Counted from the stretch's first letter, positions 1-8,821 are shown. The stretch is DNA of 64,000 nt from Salinispora pacifica CNR114 (GCF_000514775.1 NZ_AZWO01000005.1:62001-126000), one strand, 5' to 3'. A program made the numbers and translations. Notes: generated from the letters alone by a model not told the origin.

Positions 1-270
1 GCGCCCGAAGAGCCAGCCGACCGTGAGAACCACCAGGGCCGCCGCCGCCACCGTGATCAGCACCACGTTCCGGTCGTGCGGGGAGAGGAACATCTGGTCG
101 GCGACCATGGCCACCGCGGCCACCATCGCGGTCACCGCTATGACCAGCAGGGTGACGATGTGTACCGTCACCGAGCGTCCGCGCAGCAGGCGCAGGGCGA
201 GTGCGCCGAACGCGCCGACACCAAGCGCCGGACCGAGCGCGAACGCGAAGATCAGCGCCAGTTCACCCAT
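1..270 (-). CDS. Sensor histidine kinase, N-terminal part only (runs off the left edge)
   Basis: The first 90 residues are present (MGELALIFAF...). They form about three hydrophobic segments, near residues 3-25, 33-57 and 70-88, with short loops, as in the membrane input region of a histidine kinase. The ATG lies inside the last codons of the upstream response regulator, giving an 8-bp overlap typical of translationally coupled two-component pairs. The kinase core (H box, ATPase) lies outside the window, so the histidine kinase call rests on position and the membrane segments only. It could be another membrane protein cotranscribed with the regulator. Confidence 0.6.
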   Translation of the reverse strand, partial: MGELALIFAFALGPALGVGAFGALALRLLRGRSVTVHIVTLLVIAVTAMVAAVAMVADQMFLSPHDRNVVLITVAAAALVVLTVGWLFGR

Positions 271-955
271 CGGTCGGCTCGTATCGGTAGCCGATGCCCC
301 AGACCGTCACGATCCGCCGGGGGTTCGCGGGATCGGCCTCCACCTTCTCCCGTAGCCGGCGAACATGCACGGTCACCGTTGACTGGTCACCGAAGTTCCA
401 GCCCCACACCCGCTCCAGCAACTCCGCCCGGCCCACCGCCCGGGCGGGGTGTCGCATCAGGTAGGCCAGCAGGTCGAACTCGCGCACGGTGAGGGTCAGT
501 TCGTGGCCGTGCAGCCGGGCCACCCGGGGGCCGGTCTCGACCACGAGCGCGTCGTCGCGGAGCACGGTGGCCGGTGCCGTCCGAGGCTCACCGCTGCGCC
601 GCAGCACCGACCCGACCCGCAGGACCAACTCCCGGGGCGAGAACGGCTTGCCGAGGTAGTCATCCGCCCCAAGCTGGAGGCCGAGGACGCGGTCCGCCTC
701 GTCGCCGCGCGCGGTGAGCATGATGATGGGCACCCCGTCCGGCTTGGCGCGCAACCGCCGGCATACCTCCAGACCGTCGAGCCCGGGCAGCATCAGATCC
801 AGCACGACCAGGTCCGGCGGTTCGGCGGCGACCGCGGCGAGCGCCGAATCGCCGTCGCCGACATGCCGCACCTGGTAGCCGGCGTGTACCAGGTAGCGAC
901 AGACCACGTCACTGACTGTTCGGTCGTCGTCAACGACCAGTACCCGTTGCGTCAC
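263..955 (-). CDS. OmpR/PhoB-family response regulator
   Basis: A 230-residue two-component transcription factor. The receiver domain (about 1-120) shows the acidic pocket D9-D11, phospho-acceptor D53 in VVLDLMLPG, switch T81 and K103 in GKPFSP. The C-terminal winged helix (about 130-227) has the usual TVTVHVRRLREK recognition helix and ends VWGIGYRYEP. I chose the GTG at 955 because GAGGGAGG sits just upstream and the protein then begins VTQRVLVVDDD; longer versions of the frame are low-complexity Arg/Pro sequence. It overlaps the membrane partner downstream by 8 bp. The target signal and genes cannot be read from the sequence. Confidence 0.95.
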   Translation of the reverse strand: MTQRVLVVDDDRTVSDVVCRYLVHAGYQVRHVGDGDSALAAVAAEPPDLVVLDLMLPGLDGLEVCRRLRAKPDGVPIIMLTARGDEADRVLGLQLGADDYLGKPFSPRELVLRVGSVLRRSGEPRTAPATVLRDDALVVETGPRVARLHGHELTLTVREFDLLAYLMRHPARAVGRAELLERVWGWNFGDQSTVTVHVRRLREKVEADPANPRRIVTVWGIGYRYEPTDG

Positions 956-1113
956 CGGGCCTCCCTCGTCGTTGCCCAGCCTAGCCGCGATGATCAGCTT
1001 AAGATCTTGCGAGGCGGTTACGGCCGTCGTCGGCGGCGGTGGCCCGCGACCCGCGGGTCCGCCCCCTGGGCGGGGTGTACGACGTCGCGACGAGCGGACC
1101 TCGGAGGAGGGCG

Positions 1114-1776
1114 ATGGACAGCCGGCGGCTTCACCTGCACCTGACCACCTGGCTGGGGCAGTGGCCGGCTGGCCCGGGTCGGCATGTGGTCGCCGCTCGG
1201 CGTCGGGCCGAACCCGCCTGGGACGGGCGGCTCCGGCCGGCGATCGCCGTCTCCGCCGGGGAGCACCAGGTGCTCTCCGTGGCGCCGGCACGGGTCGCAG
1301 CCGTCCGGGAGCTGGCCCGGGGCTCGTCCCGGCGGCTCCTCGCTGGCCTGCCGGCGGCTGTCGGGCACCCCGACTGGGTGGTGCACGACGACGTGTTTCG
1401 GTGGACCGAGGACCCCGCACCGCTGCCGGAGGTCGGTGAGTGGATCCCGCCGACCTCGCCCGGCCTGCCGTCCTGGCTCCGACTGTTCGACCGGCCGGTG
1501 CTGGTGGTGCGCGACGACCGCGGCGAGTACCAGGCCGGGGTCGGCGTCAAGTGGCATGACGCGTACGGCCGGGAGTTGGCGGTGGGCACCGTCCCGGCAG
1601 CCCGGGGGCGGGGGCTGGCCCGTCGGCTGGTCGCCCAGGCGGCGCGCCGGGTCCTCGCCGAGGGGGCGGTGCCGACGTACCTGCACAGTCGGCAGAACAC
1701 GGCGTCGGCCCGGGTGGCCGAGGCGGCCGGCTTCCCCGACCGGGGCTGGCTGTCGTTCGGGGTCTACCCGGGCTGA
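1114..1776 (+). CDS. GNAT-family N-acetyltransferase
   Basis: A 220-residue protein whose C-terminal half carries the acetyl-CoA-binding GNAT motif A: beta strand and P-loop-like GTVPAARGRGLARRL at about 158-172, then an ASARVAEAAGF segment that forms motif B. The N-terminal half is less conserved, as in many actinobacterial GNATs. The ATG at 1114 was chosen because GGAGGAGGG lies immediately upstream; earlier in-frame starts are not preceded by a ribosome site. The gene is divergent from the response regulator and convergent with the hexosaminidase. The acetyl acceptor is unknown. Confidence 0.85.
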   Translation: MDSRRLHLHLTTWLGQWPAGPGRHVVAARRRAEPAWDGRLRPAIAVSAGEHQVLSVAPARVAAVRELARGSSRRLLAGLPAAVGHPDWVVHDDVFRWTEDPAPLPEVGEWIPPTSPGLPSWLRLFDRPVLVVRDDRGEYQAGVGVKWHDAYGRELAVGTVPAARGRGLARRLVAQAARRVLAEGAVPTYLHSRQNTASARVAEAAGFPDRGWLSFGVYPG

Positions 1777-1843
1777 ATTCGAGCGCGACCCGCACCAGGG
1801 CAGAGGTGAGGTGGCGGCCGGCGCGTGCCGCCGGGAGTGGGTA

Positions 1844-1887
1844 GGGCGCGGACCGGAGTTCCCGGGCCGGAGCCCCGGTCCGCGTCC
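1844..1887. terminator. Bidirectional hairpin between convergent genes
   Basis: A 13-bp stem (1844-1856 with 1875-1887, one G-T pair) with an 18-nt loop lies between the 3' ends of the acetyltransferase and the GH3 gene. It lacks a strong T tract on the plus side (TTCC follows), so its efficiency is uncertain. The rest of 1777-2061 shows no other recognisable feature. Confidence 0.55.
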
Positions 1888-2061
1888 TTCCCCCCAGGCC
1901 CCGCTGGCCGCCCGGGGCAGATCGCCGGATGCAGTTGTGACGCTACGTATTTAGTGGCGGGTAGGCAAGGGGTGATAGGAGGTGTCGGTGTGTCGAAAAC
2001 TGGACTCTGACCTGCGCTAAGAGGCTGTGTGGCCGGCTGACGTCGCCGGTAACGGAGCGTA

Positions 2062-3516
2062 CTAGGTATGTCCGGTGGTCAGCCCGAGGCGTTCGGCGGC
2101 GGCGCGGCCGTTGGCGTGGCTGGCGCCGTACGTGGTGACGAAGGCGTCGACTCCGGGCGGCCGCCACAACCCGGGCCAGCCCATCTCGACCACCACCACC
2201 GGGTGCTGGGCGGCGAGCGCCGCCACTAGGTCGGCGGCGCCGGGGAGCAGGTGTAGCCGCCGGCCGACCAGGACGATCGTCCGCTCGCCGGCGATCCGGC
2301 GCAGGGTCGCCGGGTCCGTGCCGGTGGCGACCACCCGCAGCTGCTCGACGCCGCTGAGGTGTGGGCCGAGTCCCCACGGCACCCGTGCCTCGGCGACTGT
2401 CCGGCTGGCCTGCAGCTGCACCACTAGGGGACGGCCGAGCCCGGTCAACGTGCCCTCCACCCGGACGGCCCGGCGGGCGGCGGCGTACCCGAGCTGGGTG
2501 GGCAGGGGGCTGGCGGCGCCGGTGGTCCGGGTCCGGGCGGCGAGTTCGGCGGTACGGCCGGCCGCCTCCTCGACCCGCGCCCGCTCCAGCCGGCCGTCGG
2601 TGAGCGCCGTCCCGATCTCGCCGGCGACCTGCTCGACCAGGCCAGCATCGACCTGCGCGCCGAGGCAGAGCAGGTCCGCCCCGGCGGCAAGCGCCGCGAC
2701 CGCGGCCGGGCCGACCCCGCCGGTGGCCAACATGGCGCCCCTCATCTCGAGGGCGTCGGTGACGACCGCCCCGGTGAAGCCGTACTCGTGGCGTAGTAGC
2801 CCAACCAGGGCTGCCCGGCTGAAGGTGGCCGGGCCAGCCCCGGTCAGGGCCGGGATCCGGATGTGCGCCGTCATCACCGCCCGGGTGCCGGCGTCGACCA
2901 CCGCCGCGAACGGCGGTAGGTCCCGCTGGCGGAGGAGCGCCAGGGGGACGTCGACCGTGGGCAGTTCGTGGTGGGAGTCGGCGACTGTGGCGCCGTGGCC
3001 GGGGAAGTGTTTGGCGCAGGCGGCGACGCCGGCGTGTTGCAGGCCGGCCACCGCGGCGGCGGCGTGCGCGGCCACCTGATCCGGGTCGCGACCGAAGGAG
3101 CGGGTGCCGATCACCGGGTTCTCGTCGGCGCTGTTGACATCAACGGCCGGGGCCAGGTTGACGGTGATGCCGAGGGCGGCCAACTCCGCCCCGATGGCCT
3201 CGTGGACACGTCGGGTCAGCGCCACGTCGCCGATCGCGCCGAGCGCGGCGTTGCCGGGGTACGGGCTTCCGGTCGCGTGCGCGAGGCGAGTGATGTCTCC
3301 GCCCTCCTCGTCGATCGCGATCAGAACGTCGGACCGGGCGGTGCGGAGCGCGGCGGTGCTGGCCGCCACCTGTTCGGGGTTGGGTACGTTGGTGCCGAAG
3401 AGCGTGTGTCCGGCGAGGCCGTCGCCGACCAGATCAATGGCCCACTGTGGTGGTACCGGGCCCGGGTACGCGGCGAGCAGCGTGCCCAGCACGAGGCGGC
3501 GAATTCCTGGATCCAT
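2062..3516 (-). CDS. Glycoside hydrolase family 3 beta-N-acetylhexosaminidase (NagZ-like)
   Basis: A 484-residue GH3 enzyme. The N-terminal TIM barrel holds the NagZ-type signature KHFPGHG at 169-175, the D180-H182 dyad region (DSHHELP) and nucleophile D254 in VVTDALEM; IDEEGGDITRL at about 68-78 and FGRDP at 141-145 also match. Family members cleave terminal N-acetylglucosamine, including from peptidoglycan fragments (cell-wall recycling). The C-terminal 130 residues are an extra alpha/beta domain seen in longer GH3 members. No signal peptide is visible, so cytoplasmic action is likely. It is divergently transcribed from a ROK-family repressor 118 bp away, which suggests sugar-dependent control. 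Confidence 0.92.
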   Translation of the reverse strand: MDPGIRRLVLGTLLAAYPGPVPPQWAIDLVGDGLAGHTLFGTNVPNPEQVAASTAALRTARSDVLIAIDEEGGDITRLAHATGSPYPGNAALGAIGDVALTRRVHEAIGAELAALGITVNLAPAVDVNSADENPVIGTRSFGRDPDQVAAHAAAAVAGLQHAGVAACAKHFPGHGATVADSHHELPTVDVPLALLRQRDLPPFAAVVDAGTRAVMTAHIRIPALTGAGPATFSRAALVGLLRHEYGFTGAVVTDALEMRGAMLATGGVGPAAVAALAAGADLLCLGAQVDAGLVEQVAGEIGTALTDGRLERARVEEAAGRTAELAARTRTTGAASPLPTQLGYAAARRAVRVEGTLTGLGRPLVVQLQASRTVAEARVPWGLGPHLSGVEQLRVVATGTDPATLRRIAGERTIVLVGRRLHLLPGAADLVAALAAQHPVVVVEMGWPGLWRPPGVDAFVTTYGASHANGRAAAERLGLTTGHT

Positions 3517-3634
3517 CTACTCCCCTGTCTCGCTGTCGGTACGACCAGTTACCCGCTCGCTCAGTGGTCGTTACGCTACGGTTACCTCTTTCGTCGTTGC
3601 ATGTGGCTGGTTTTATGAACCCTCGAGGACTGGC
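3517..3634. promoter_or_regulatory. Shared divergent promoter region of GH3 and ROK genes
   Basis: 118 bp between two head-to-head genes, more AT-rich than its surroundings. It must contain both promoters and is the natural place for the ROK operator. I see no convincing long palindrome, only the repeated element TTACGCTACGGTTACC at about 3571-3586 (TTACGC/GGTTACC half-sites). The assignment is positional. Confidence 0.4.
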
Positions 3635-4810
3635 ATGACTATGACCCGGCTCCCCGGCACTCCTCGCCTGTTGCGGGCGCTCAACGACCGCGCGGCGCTG
3701 GAGCTGCTACTGGAGCAGGGCCCGCTGACCCGGGCGCGGCTGGGCGAGCTGACCGGTCTGTCCAAGGTCACCGCCTCCCAGCTGGTCGAGCGCCTGGAGG
3801 AACGAGGGCTGGTCACCCGGGTTGGTGAGCAGGTGGGCGGGCGGGGTCCGAACGCCCAGCTCTATGCCGTCCGCCCGGGAAGCGCCCACGTGGTCGGGGT
3901 CGATTTCGGCGCCGAACAGGTGGTCGCCGCCTGCGCGGACATCACCGGGACGGTGGTCGGCCGCTCCGAGCAGGCAACTGGCGACATTGAGGACCCGGCC
4001 AGCCTGGTGCACAGCGCCGTCGTCGAAGCCGCGAGCAGCGCCGGGGCGCCCCTGGCGACCGTACGCCGGGTCGTCCTGGGCGCCCCTGGTCTGGTGGATC
4101 CGGCCAGTGGTGACATCACCTTCGCGTTCAACCTGCCGCGGTGGCACGCCGGCCTGCTCGGTGAGCTCCGGGAGGACCTGGGCATCCCCCTGGTCTTCGA
4201 GAACGACGTCAACCTGGCGGCGATGGCGGAGGCGCGGTCGGGAGCGGCGCAGGGCGTAGCCGACTTCGTCCTGGCCTGGGTGGACGCCGGTATCGGCCTG
4301 GCGATCATGATCGGCGGGCGGCTGCACCACGGCAGCACCGGCGCTGCCGGAGAGATCGGCTGGCTGCCGGTGCCCGGGGTGCCGATCCCGCGTGCCGCTG
4401 CCCTTCGGACGAAGCCCGCTTTCCAGCAGCTCGTCGGCGCGGAGGCGGTTCGCGCGCTCGCCCGGGAGCACGGGTACCCCGACGCCACGGCGGCCGGCGG
4501 GGTCGCTGCGGCGGCCGCCGACGGCGCGGCGGGTGCTCCGATGCTGGACGAGCTGGCCCGTCGGCTCGCGCTCGGCGTGACGAGCACCTGTGTGGTGTTA
4601 GATCCGCCGCTGGTGGTCCTGGCTGGTGCGGTCGGCGGGGCCGGCGGGGCGGCGTTGGCCGAACGAGTGCAGCGAGAGGTGGCGGCGATCGCGCTGGTTC
4701 GGCCGCGGGTGGTGCCGACCGGGCTGACCGAGGAGCCGATTCTGCGCGGCGCGCTGCACACCGCCCTGGCGGCGGTCCGGGACGAGGTGTTCGGCTCCAC
4801 GACGAGCTGA
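3635..4810 (+). CDS. ROK-family transcriptional repressor
   Basis: A 391-residue protein with an N-terminal winged helix (about 15-75: LLEQGPLTRARLGELTGLSKVTASQLVERL) followed by a ROK sugar-kinase-like domain with VVGVDFGAE, ENDVNLAAMAEA and GSTGAAGEIG. Such proteins (NagC, Mlc, XylR types) repress sugar genes until ligand binds. The usual ROK zinc site CxCGxxGC after GEIG is absent here; PVPGVPIPRAA stands in its place. Catalytic kinase activity and classical zinc-stabilised ligand binding are therefore doubtful. The start at 3635 follows CGAGGA; the next in-frame ATG is two codons later. Divergent from the GH3 hexosaminidase, its likely target. Confidence 0.88.
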   Translation: MTMTRLPGTPRLLRALNDRAALELLLEQGPLTRARLGELTGLSKVTASQLVERLEERGLVTRVGEQVGGRGPNAQLYAVRPGSAHVVGVDFGAEQVVAACADITGTVVGRSEQATGDIEDPASLVHSAVVEAASSAGAPLATVRRVVLGAPGLVDPASGDITFAFNLPRWHAGLLGELREDLGIPLVFENDVNLAAMAEARSGAAQGVADFVLAWVDAGIGLAIMIGGRLHHGSTGAAGEIGWLPVPGVPIPRAAALRTKPAFQQLVGAEAVRALAREHGYPDATAAGGVAAAAADGAAGAPMLDELARRLALGVTSTCVVLDPPLVVLAGAVGGAGGAALAERVQREVAAIALVRPRVVPTGLTEEPILRGALHTALAAVRDEVFGSTTS

Positions 4811-4923
4811 CCGGCGGGGACGGTGTGATGGTGCGGTCGCCGCTCCGCCGGTCGACCGCGCCTCGCTCCGGTGGCTCTTCGGGGGCTCGGGTGTGGCTGA
4901 CCGGTGCGTGGTTGGATGGAGTC

Positions 4924-5766
4924 GTGACTGGTGCCCTGATCCCCGGCCCCGCCGGTGCCGCCCCCGCCCCCGCCGCCGTGGACGCGGATCTGGTGGTCAG
5001 CCTGGACGGCGTGACCGTGCGTCGCGCTGGTGCGGCCCTGCTGCACGACATGGACTGGCAGGTCGAGTTGGACGAGCGCTGGGTTGTGCTCGGTCCCAAC
5101 GGTGCCGGCAAGACCACGCTGCTCAACCTGGCCGGTGGTCGACTGCACCCGACCGCCGGGCTTGCCCACGTGTTGGGCGAGCAGCTTGGCCGGACCGACC
5201 TGACCGAGCTGCGGACGCGGATCGGGCTCTCCACCGCGGCCCTCGCCGAGCGGATCCCCACCGAGGAGCGGGTCGTGGACGTGGTGGTGACCGCGTCCTG
5301 GTCCGTGGTGGGCCGCTGGCGGGAGGAGTACGACCGCGGCGACGAGATCCGGGCCCGAGCCCTGCTCGGCCAGCTTGGCGTCGGAGATCTCGCCGACCGC
5401 CGGTACGGCACCCTCTCCGAGGGGGAACGGAAGCGGGTACAAATCGCCCGGGCCCTGATGACCGATCCGGAGCTGTTGCTGCTCGACGAGCCCGCCGCCG
5501 GGCTTGACCTGGGGGGCCGCGAAGAGCTGGTGGCCCGGCTCGCGGAGCTGGCGGCGGACCCGGATGCCCCGGCGTTGGTGCTGGTCACCCACCATGTGGA
5601 GGAGATCCCGCCCGGCTTCACCCACGCGCTGCTGCTGCGCGACGGGAACGTGATGGCGCAGGGCCTGCTGACCGATGTCCTCACCGGGGACAATCTCAGC
5701 AAGACGTTCGGGCTGTCCCTGGTGGTGGAGCGGCACGGCGACCGCTACACCGCCCGTGCCGGTTGA
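4924..5766 (+). CDS. ABC transporter-type ATPase (stand-alone)
   Basis: A 280-residue nucleotide-binding subunit: Walker A GPNGAGKTT (57-65), signature LSEGERKRVQIARAL (from 164), Walker B LLLLDEP (DE at 188-189) and switch His in LVTHH. No membrane or substrate-binding partner is adjacent. The signature LSEGE, rather than LSGGQ, and the architecture resemble the ModF/YlmA-like single-domain ATPases, whose transport role is unclear. The GTG at 4924 was chosen for the GGATGGA upstream; a longer frame from 4825 adds 33 low-complexity residues. It follows the ROK gene by 113 bp in the same direction. Confidence 0.85.
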   Translation: MTGALIPGPAGAAPAPAAVDADLVVSLDGVTVRRAGAALLHDMDWQVELDERWVVLGPNGAGKTTLLNLAGGRLHPTAGLAHVLGEQLGRTDLTELRTRIGLSTAALAERIPTEERVVDVVVTASWSVVGRWREEYDRGDEIRARALLGQLGVGDLADRRYGTLSEGERKRVQIARALMTDPELLLLDEPAAGLDLGGREELVARLAELAADPDAPALVLVTHHVEEIPPGFTHALLLRDGNVMAQGLLTDVLTGDNLSKTFGLSLVVERHGDRYTARAG

Positions 5767-5844
5767 GGCACGGCCCGGCCCACGTCGGGCCCTGACCGGG
5801 AAGGGATTCCGTAGCCCCCAAATCCGCACAACCGGAGGTGCGCG

Positions 5845-6741
5845 ATGCCACAGACCCGGGTGGTCGTACTGGGTAGCGCCAACATGGACCTCGTGGCGAC
5901 CGCTGCGACGCTGCCTCGACCGGGGGAGACGCTACTCGGCGCGGACTTCGTCATGGTGCCGGGCGGCAAGGGCGCCAACCAGGCCATCGCGGCCGCCCGG
6001 GCTGGCGCGGCCTGCACGTTCCTCGGTGCCATCGGCTCCGACGCCTTCGGCGTCACCCTGCGCGCCCGCATCACCGCGGCCGGAGTGGACACCAGCCAGC
6101 TGCGGGTCGCGTACGGAGCCTCCGGGGTCGCCCTGGTGATGGTGAACGCCGAGGGGGAGAACGCCATTGTGGTCAGTCCCGGCGCCAACGCCACGATGAC
6201 CGGGCTGACCGAGCCGGAGCTGACCGCCATCCGCCAGGCGGATGTGCTGGTCGCCCAGTTGGAGATCCCGGTGGAGACCGTCACCGAGGCGGCGGTGGCG
6301 GCGCGTGCCGCCGGTACCCGCGTGGTGCTCAACGCCGCGCCGGCCCGGACCGTACCGCCGGAGCTCTTCGCCGCCACCGACGTCCTGGTGGTCAACGAGA
6401 GCGAGGCGCAGACGTTCACCGGTCACGGTCGGGACAAGCCGGCGGCCCTACTGGAGTTGACCCCTCGGGCGGTGCTCACCCTCGGTGTCTCCGGCGCCTG
6501 GTACGGCGACCGGGAGGGCGGCCGGGCATGCGTCCCGGCGGTGCCGGTCGAGACTGTTGACTCGACGGCGGCCGGCGACGCGTTCTCGGCCGCGCTCGCG
6601 GTCGGCTGGGGGGAGGGGCGCGACCTGGTGGACGCGGTGCGGTGGGCGGCGGGCGCCGGCGCGGCGTGTGTTCGGCGGCTCGGCGCTTCGGTGGCGTTAC
6701 CCCGCCGAGACGAGATCGACGAGCTGTACCGGCTGAGCTGA
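5845..6741 (+). CDS. rbsK: Ribokinase (PfkB family carbohydrate kinase)
   Basis: A 298-residue PfkB-family kinase, close to the usual ribokinase length (about 300). PfkB signature 1 is GGKGANQA (40-47). Signature 2 is DSTAAGDAFSAAL with the catalytic base at D245 (TAAGDAF; the anion-hole motif is usually GAGD, here AAGD). NAAPA at 163-167 and NESEA at 184-188 also match ribokinase. It phosphorylates D-ribose at O5 using ATP in the cytoplasm. The ATG is preceded by CCGGAGGTG. No ribose transporter is visible nearby, so another pentose or nucleoside-derived ribose could be the source. Confidence 0.88.
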   Translation: MPQTRVVVLGSANMDLVATAATLPRPGETLLGADFVMVPGGKGANQAIAAARAGAACTFLGAIGSDAFGVTLRARITAAGVDTSQLRVAYGASGVALVMVNAEGENAIVVSPGANATMTGLTEPELTAIRQADVLVAQLEIPVETVTEAAVAARAAGTRVVLNAAPARTVPPELFAATDVLVVNESEAQTFTGHGRDKPAALLELTPRAVLTLGVSGAWYGDREGGRACVPAVPVETVDSTAAGDAFSAALAVGWGEGRDLVDAVRWAAGAGAACVRRLGASVALPRRDEIDELYRLS

Positions 6742-6805
6742 CTCTCCCGCACCGCACGCGCGGGCGGGTGGTGGCCGTGACGGCGGGATGTTCTGGCCGG
6801 CCGAG

Positions 6806-7288
6806 TCACCGGTCGTAGGTCTGCTGTTCGACGGCGCGCTGCACGGCGCGGTAGATCTGGCCGAACCGGAGCGCGTCCGGCGTGCGCAGGAGCAGTAGCT
6901 CGCGGCCCTGTGCCTGCACCCACAGCTCGTGCACCCGGTTTCCCCGCTCGTAGGAGCGGTCCAGCCAGCTGAGCGGGAGCTCCAGGAAGGGTGCCACGGC
7001 CAACGCGAGCAGCAGGCACCCGGCGAGAGTGAGCAGCACCGGCAGCCACCCTCGCTCCGGCGCCGACCAGACCAGCGAGAGTGCACAGAGCACCGCCGCC
7101 AGCGGCGGCAGCGACAACAGCAGCACCAGGACACCGCGGCTGAGCAGCCGCCCGCGGACGGCGAGGGTGGTTCGCCCCTTCGCGTGCCAGACGTACCTGA
7201 TCTCGGCTATCGGTACCCGGAGCCCGCCCGACCGGATCGCCTCGGAGGTCACCTGCACCGCGTCGTCCCGGTAATAGAGGGTCATCAT
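6806..7288 (-). CDS. DUF6232-type membrane protein, copy 1
   Basis: A 160-residue protein. It opens with a short beta-rich segment (YYRDDAVQVTSEAIRSGG... IAEIRYVWHAKG), followed by two hydrophobic segments at about 50-70 and 80-100, and ends in LLLLRTPDALRFGQIYRAVQRAVE. The layout and motifs match the actinobacterial DUF6232 family, of unknown function; the fold hints at a small membrane-anchored PH-like domain. ATGs at 7288 and 7285 are both possible. It has a paralogue immediately upstream with the same motifs in the same order. Function is not known. Confidence 0.75.
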   Translation of the reverse strand: MMTLYYRDDAVQVTSEAIRSGGLRVPIAEIRYVWHAKGRTTLAVRGRLLSRGVLVLLLSLPPLAAVLCALSLVWSAPERGWLPVLLTLAGCLLLALAVAPFLELPLSWLDRSYERGNRVHELWVQAQGRELLLLRTPDALRFGQIYRAVQRAVEQQTYDR

Positions 7289-7344
7289 TAACCCTAACCG
7301 GGGTCGGTCGGTGTGGGTCGGCCCGCTCGGGCCGGCGCCGGCCC

Positions 7345-7878
7345 CTACTTCGGCACCGGGCCGCTCCGGCTGCTGGCGCGGGAGTGGGCCGATCTCGCCG
7401 CCGGGTGCGCTGGTTGGGGAGCCGGCTGACTGGCTTCGATGGCGCGCTGCAGGGCTCGGTAGATCTGCCCGAACCGCACCGCGTCCGCGGTCGCCAACAG
7501 CAGCATTGGCCGGCCCTGCCAACGGATCCAGATCTCCAGCCGGCGGCTGCCCCGGGCGTATGAGCGATCCAGATGTTCGAAGAGGAAGTCGGCGACCGGC
7601 CCGACCGCGAGCCCGACCAGCACCGAGGTGCCGATGATGGCGATGGTGACGGTGGGGGAGCGGCTGAGCCAGAGCGCGAGCGCGATGCCCGCCACCGCGG
7701 CGACCAGCGGACCGGCCAGGGCGGCGCCGATCGCGCCGCGGCCGACCAGCACGCGCCAGGAGCGGCTGCCGCGGTGGTGCCACGCGGCGCTGATCTCGGC
7801 CAGCGGGAAGGTCTGGTCCAGCACCTGGACAGCCCTGGATGTTACTTGTATCGATTTATCGTGGTAGTGCGTGACCAT
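7345..7878 (-). CDS. DUF6232-type membrane protein, copy 2
   Basis: A 177-residue paralogue of the downstream gene. Shared pieces are HxDxxIQVTSRAV, PLAEISAAWHHRGSR, two central membrane segments (about 52-72 and 77-98), EHLDRSYARGSRRLEIWI and TADAVRFGQIYRALQRAIE. It differs by a Pro/Ser/Ala-rich C-terminal tail of about 25 residues. The ATG at 7878 has GGGAG about 9 bp upstream and aligns the N-termini of both copies. The two genes are 56 bp apart and are likely cotranscribed after a tandem duplication. Function unknown. Confidence 0.75.
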   Translation of the reverse strand: MVTHYHDKSIQVTSRAVQVLDQTFPLAEISAAWHHRGSRSWRVLVGRGAIGAALAGPLVAAVAGIALALWLSRSPTVTIAIIGTSVLVGLAVGPVADFLFEHLDRSYARGSRRLEIWIRWQGRPMLLLATADAVRFGQIYRALQRAIEASQPAPQPAHPAARSAHSRASSRSGPVPK

Positions 7879-7975
7879 TTCCGAACTCCCGGCTACGGGG
7901 CTGGCGCCAGACTACGGCCCCGGCGGCCGGGCCGTAAGGTTGGCACGCTACTTCGACGAGGAAGTGAGGGACGGC

Positions 7976-8749
7976 GTGGGCGAGTTCGTGCGGCTGGAGA
8001 TCAAGGACGGCATCGGCACCATCCGATTGGAGCGGCCGCCGATGAATGCGCTGAACACCCAGGTGCAGGAGGAGCTGCGCGCCGCGGCGACCGAGGCGGG
8101 TGGCGACCCGGCCGTCCGCGCGGTCATCGTGTACGGCGGGGACCGGGTCTTCGCCGCCGGGGCGGACATCAAGGAGATGGCCGAGATGTCCTACGTGGAC
8201 ATGTCCGAGCGGGCGGTCGCGCTCTCCGGTGCGCTGGGGGCGATCGCCCAGATTCCCAAGCCGGTGGTCGCCGCGATCACCGGGTACGCCCTCGGCGGGG
8301 GCTGCGAGCTGGCCCTCGCCTGCGACTGGCGGGTGGTCGCCGAGGACGCCAAGCTCGGCCAGCCGGAGATCAAACTCGGCGTCATTCCCGGCGCCGGCGG
8401 CACCCAGCGGCTGGCCCGCCTGGTCGGCCCGGCCCGCGCCAAGGATCTGATCATGTCGGGCCGGATGGTGGACGCGCCGGAGGCGCACCGGATCGGGCTG
8501 GCCGACCGGGTGGTCCCCGCCGCCGAGGTCTACCCCGCCGCGGTGGCCCTGGTGCAGCCGTACCTGACCGGGCCGGTGCAGGCCCTCCGCGCGGCGAAGC
8601 TGGCGGTCGACGGCGGTCTGGAGATGGATCTGACCTCCGGCCTGGCCTGGGAGAGCCAGCTCTTCGCGGCGCTGTTCGCCACCGACGACCGGCGGGAGGG
8701 CATGGCGGCCTTCGTGGAGAAGCGCAAGCCGGACTTCACCGGACGCTGA
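7976..8749 (+). CDS. Enoyl-CoA hydratase/isomerase family protein
   Basis: A 257-residue crotonase, the standard length. The oxyanion-hole strand is VFAAGADIKEMAEM; the second hole-forming segment is GYALGGGCELALACD; the catalytic-glutamate region is PEIKLGVIPGAGGTQRLARLVG, which retains both acidic positions used by true hydratases. It probably hydrates 2-trans-enoyl-CoA in beta-oxidation. GTG at 7976 follows AGTGAGGGA and gives the family-typical N-terminus VGEFVRLEIKDGIGTIRL; a longer frame from 7871 would overlap the divergent DUF6232 gene and was rejected. It lies about 2.8 kb upstream of etfBA, the electron acceptor of acyl-CoA dehydrogenases. Confidence 0.9.
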   Translation: MGEFVRLEIKDGIGTIRLERPPMNALNTQVQEELRAAATEAGGDPAVRAVIVYGGDRVFAAGADIKEMAEMSYVDMSERAVALSGALGAIAQIPKPVVAAITGYALGGGCELALACDWRVVAEDAKLGQPEIKLGVIPGAGGTQRLARLVGPARAKDLIMSGRMVDAPEAHRIGLADRVVPAAEVYPAAVALVQPYLTGPVQALRAAKLAVDGGLEMDLTSGLAWESQLFAALFATDDRREGMAAFVEKRKPDFTGR

Positions 8750-8821
8750 TCCGGGGCGTTCCCTTTCCGGCTACCGCTGGGTAGCGTATGCCCGGATCTT
8801 CCGTGGTCAGGGGAGCTGGTC

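Noticed and set aside
3862..5829. A 655-codon open frame on the minus strand
   Set aside because: It lies opposite the ROK and ABC genes, has Arg/Pro/His-rich composition typical of antisense shadows in GC-rich DNA, and no family motif.
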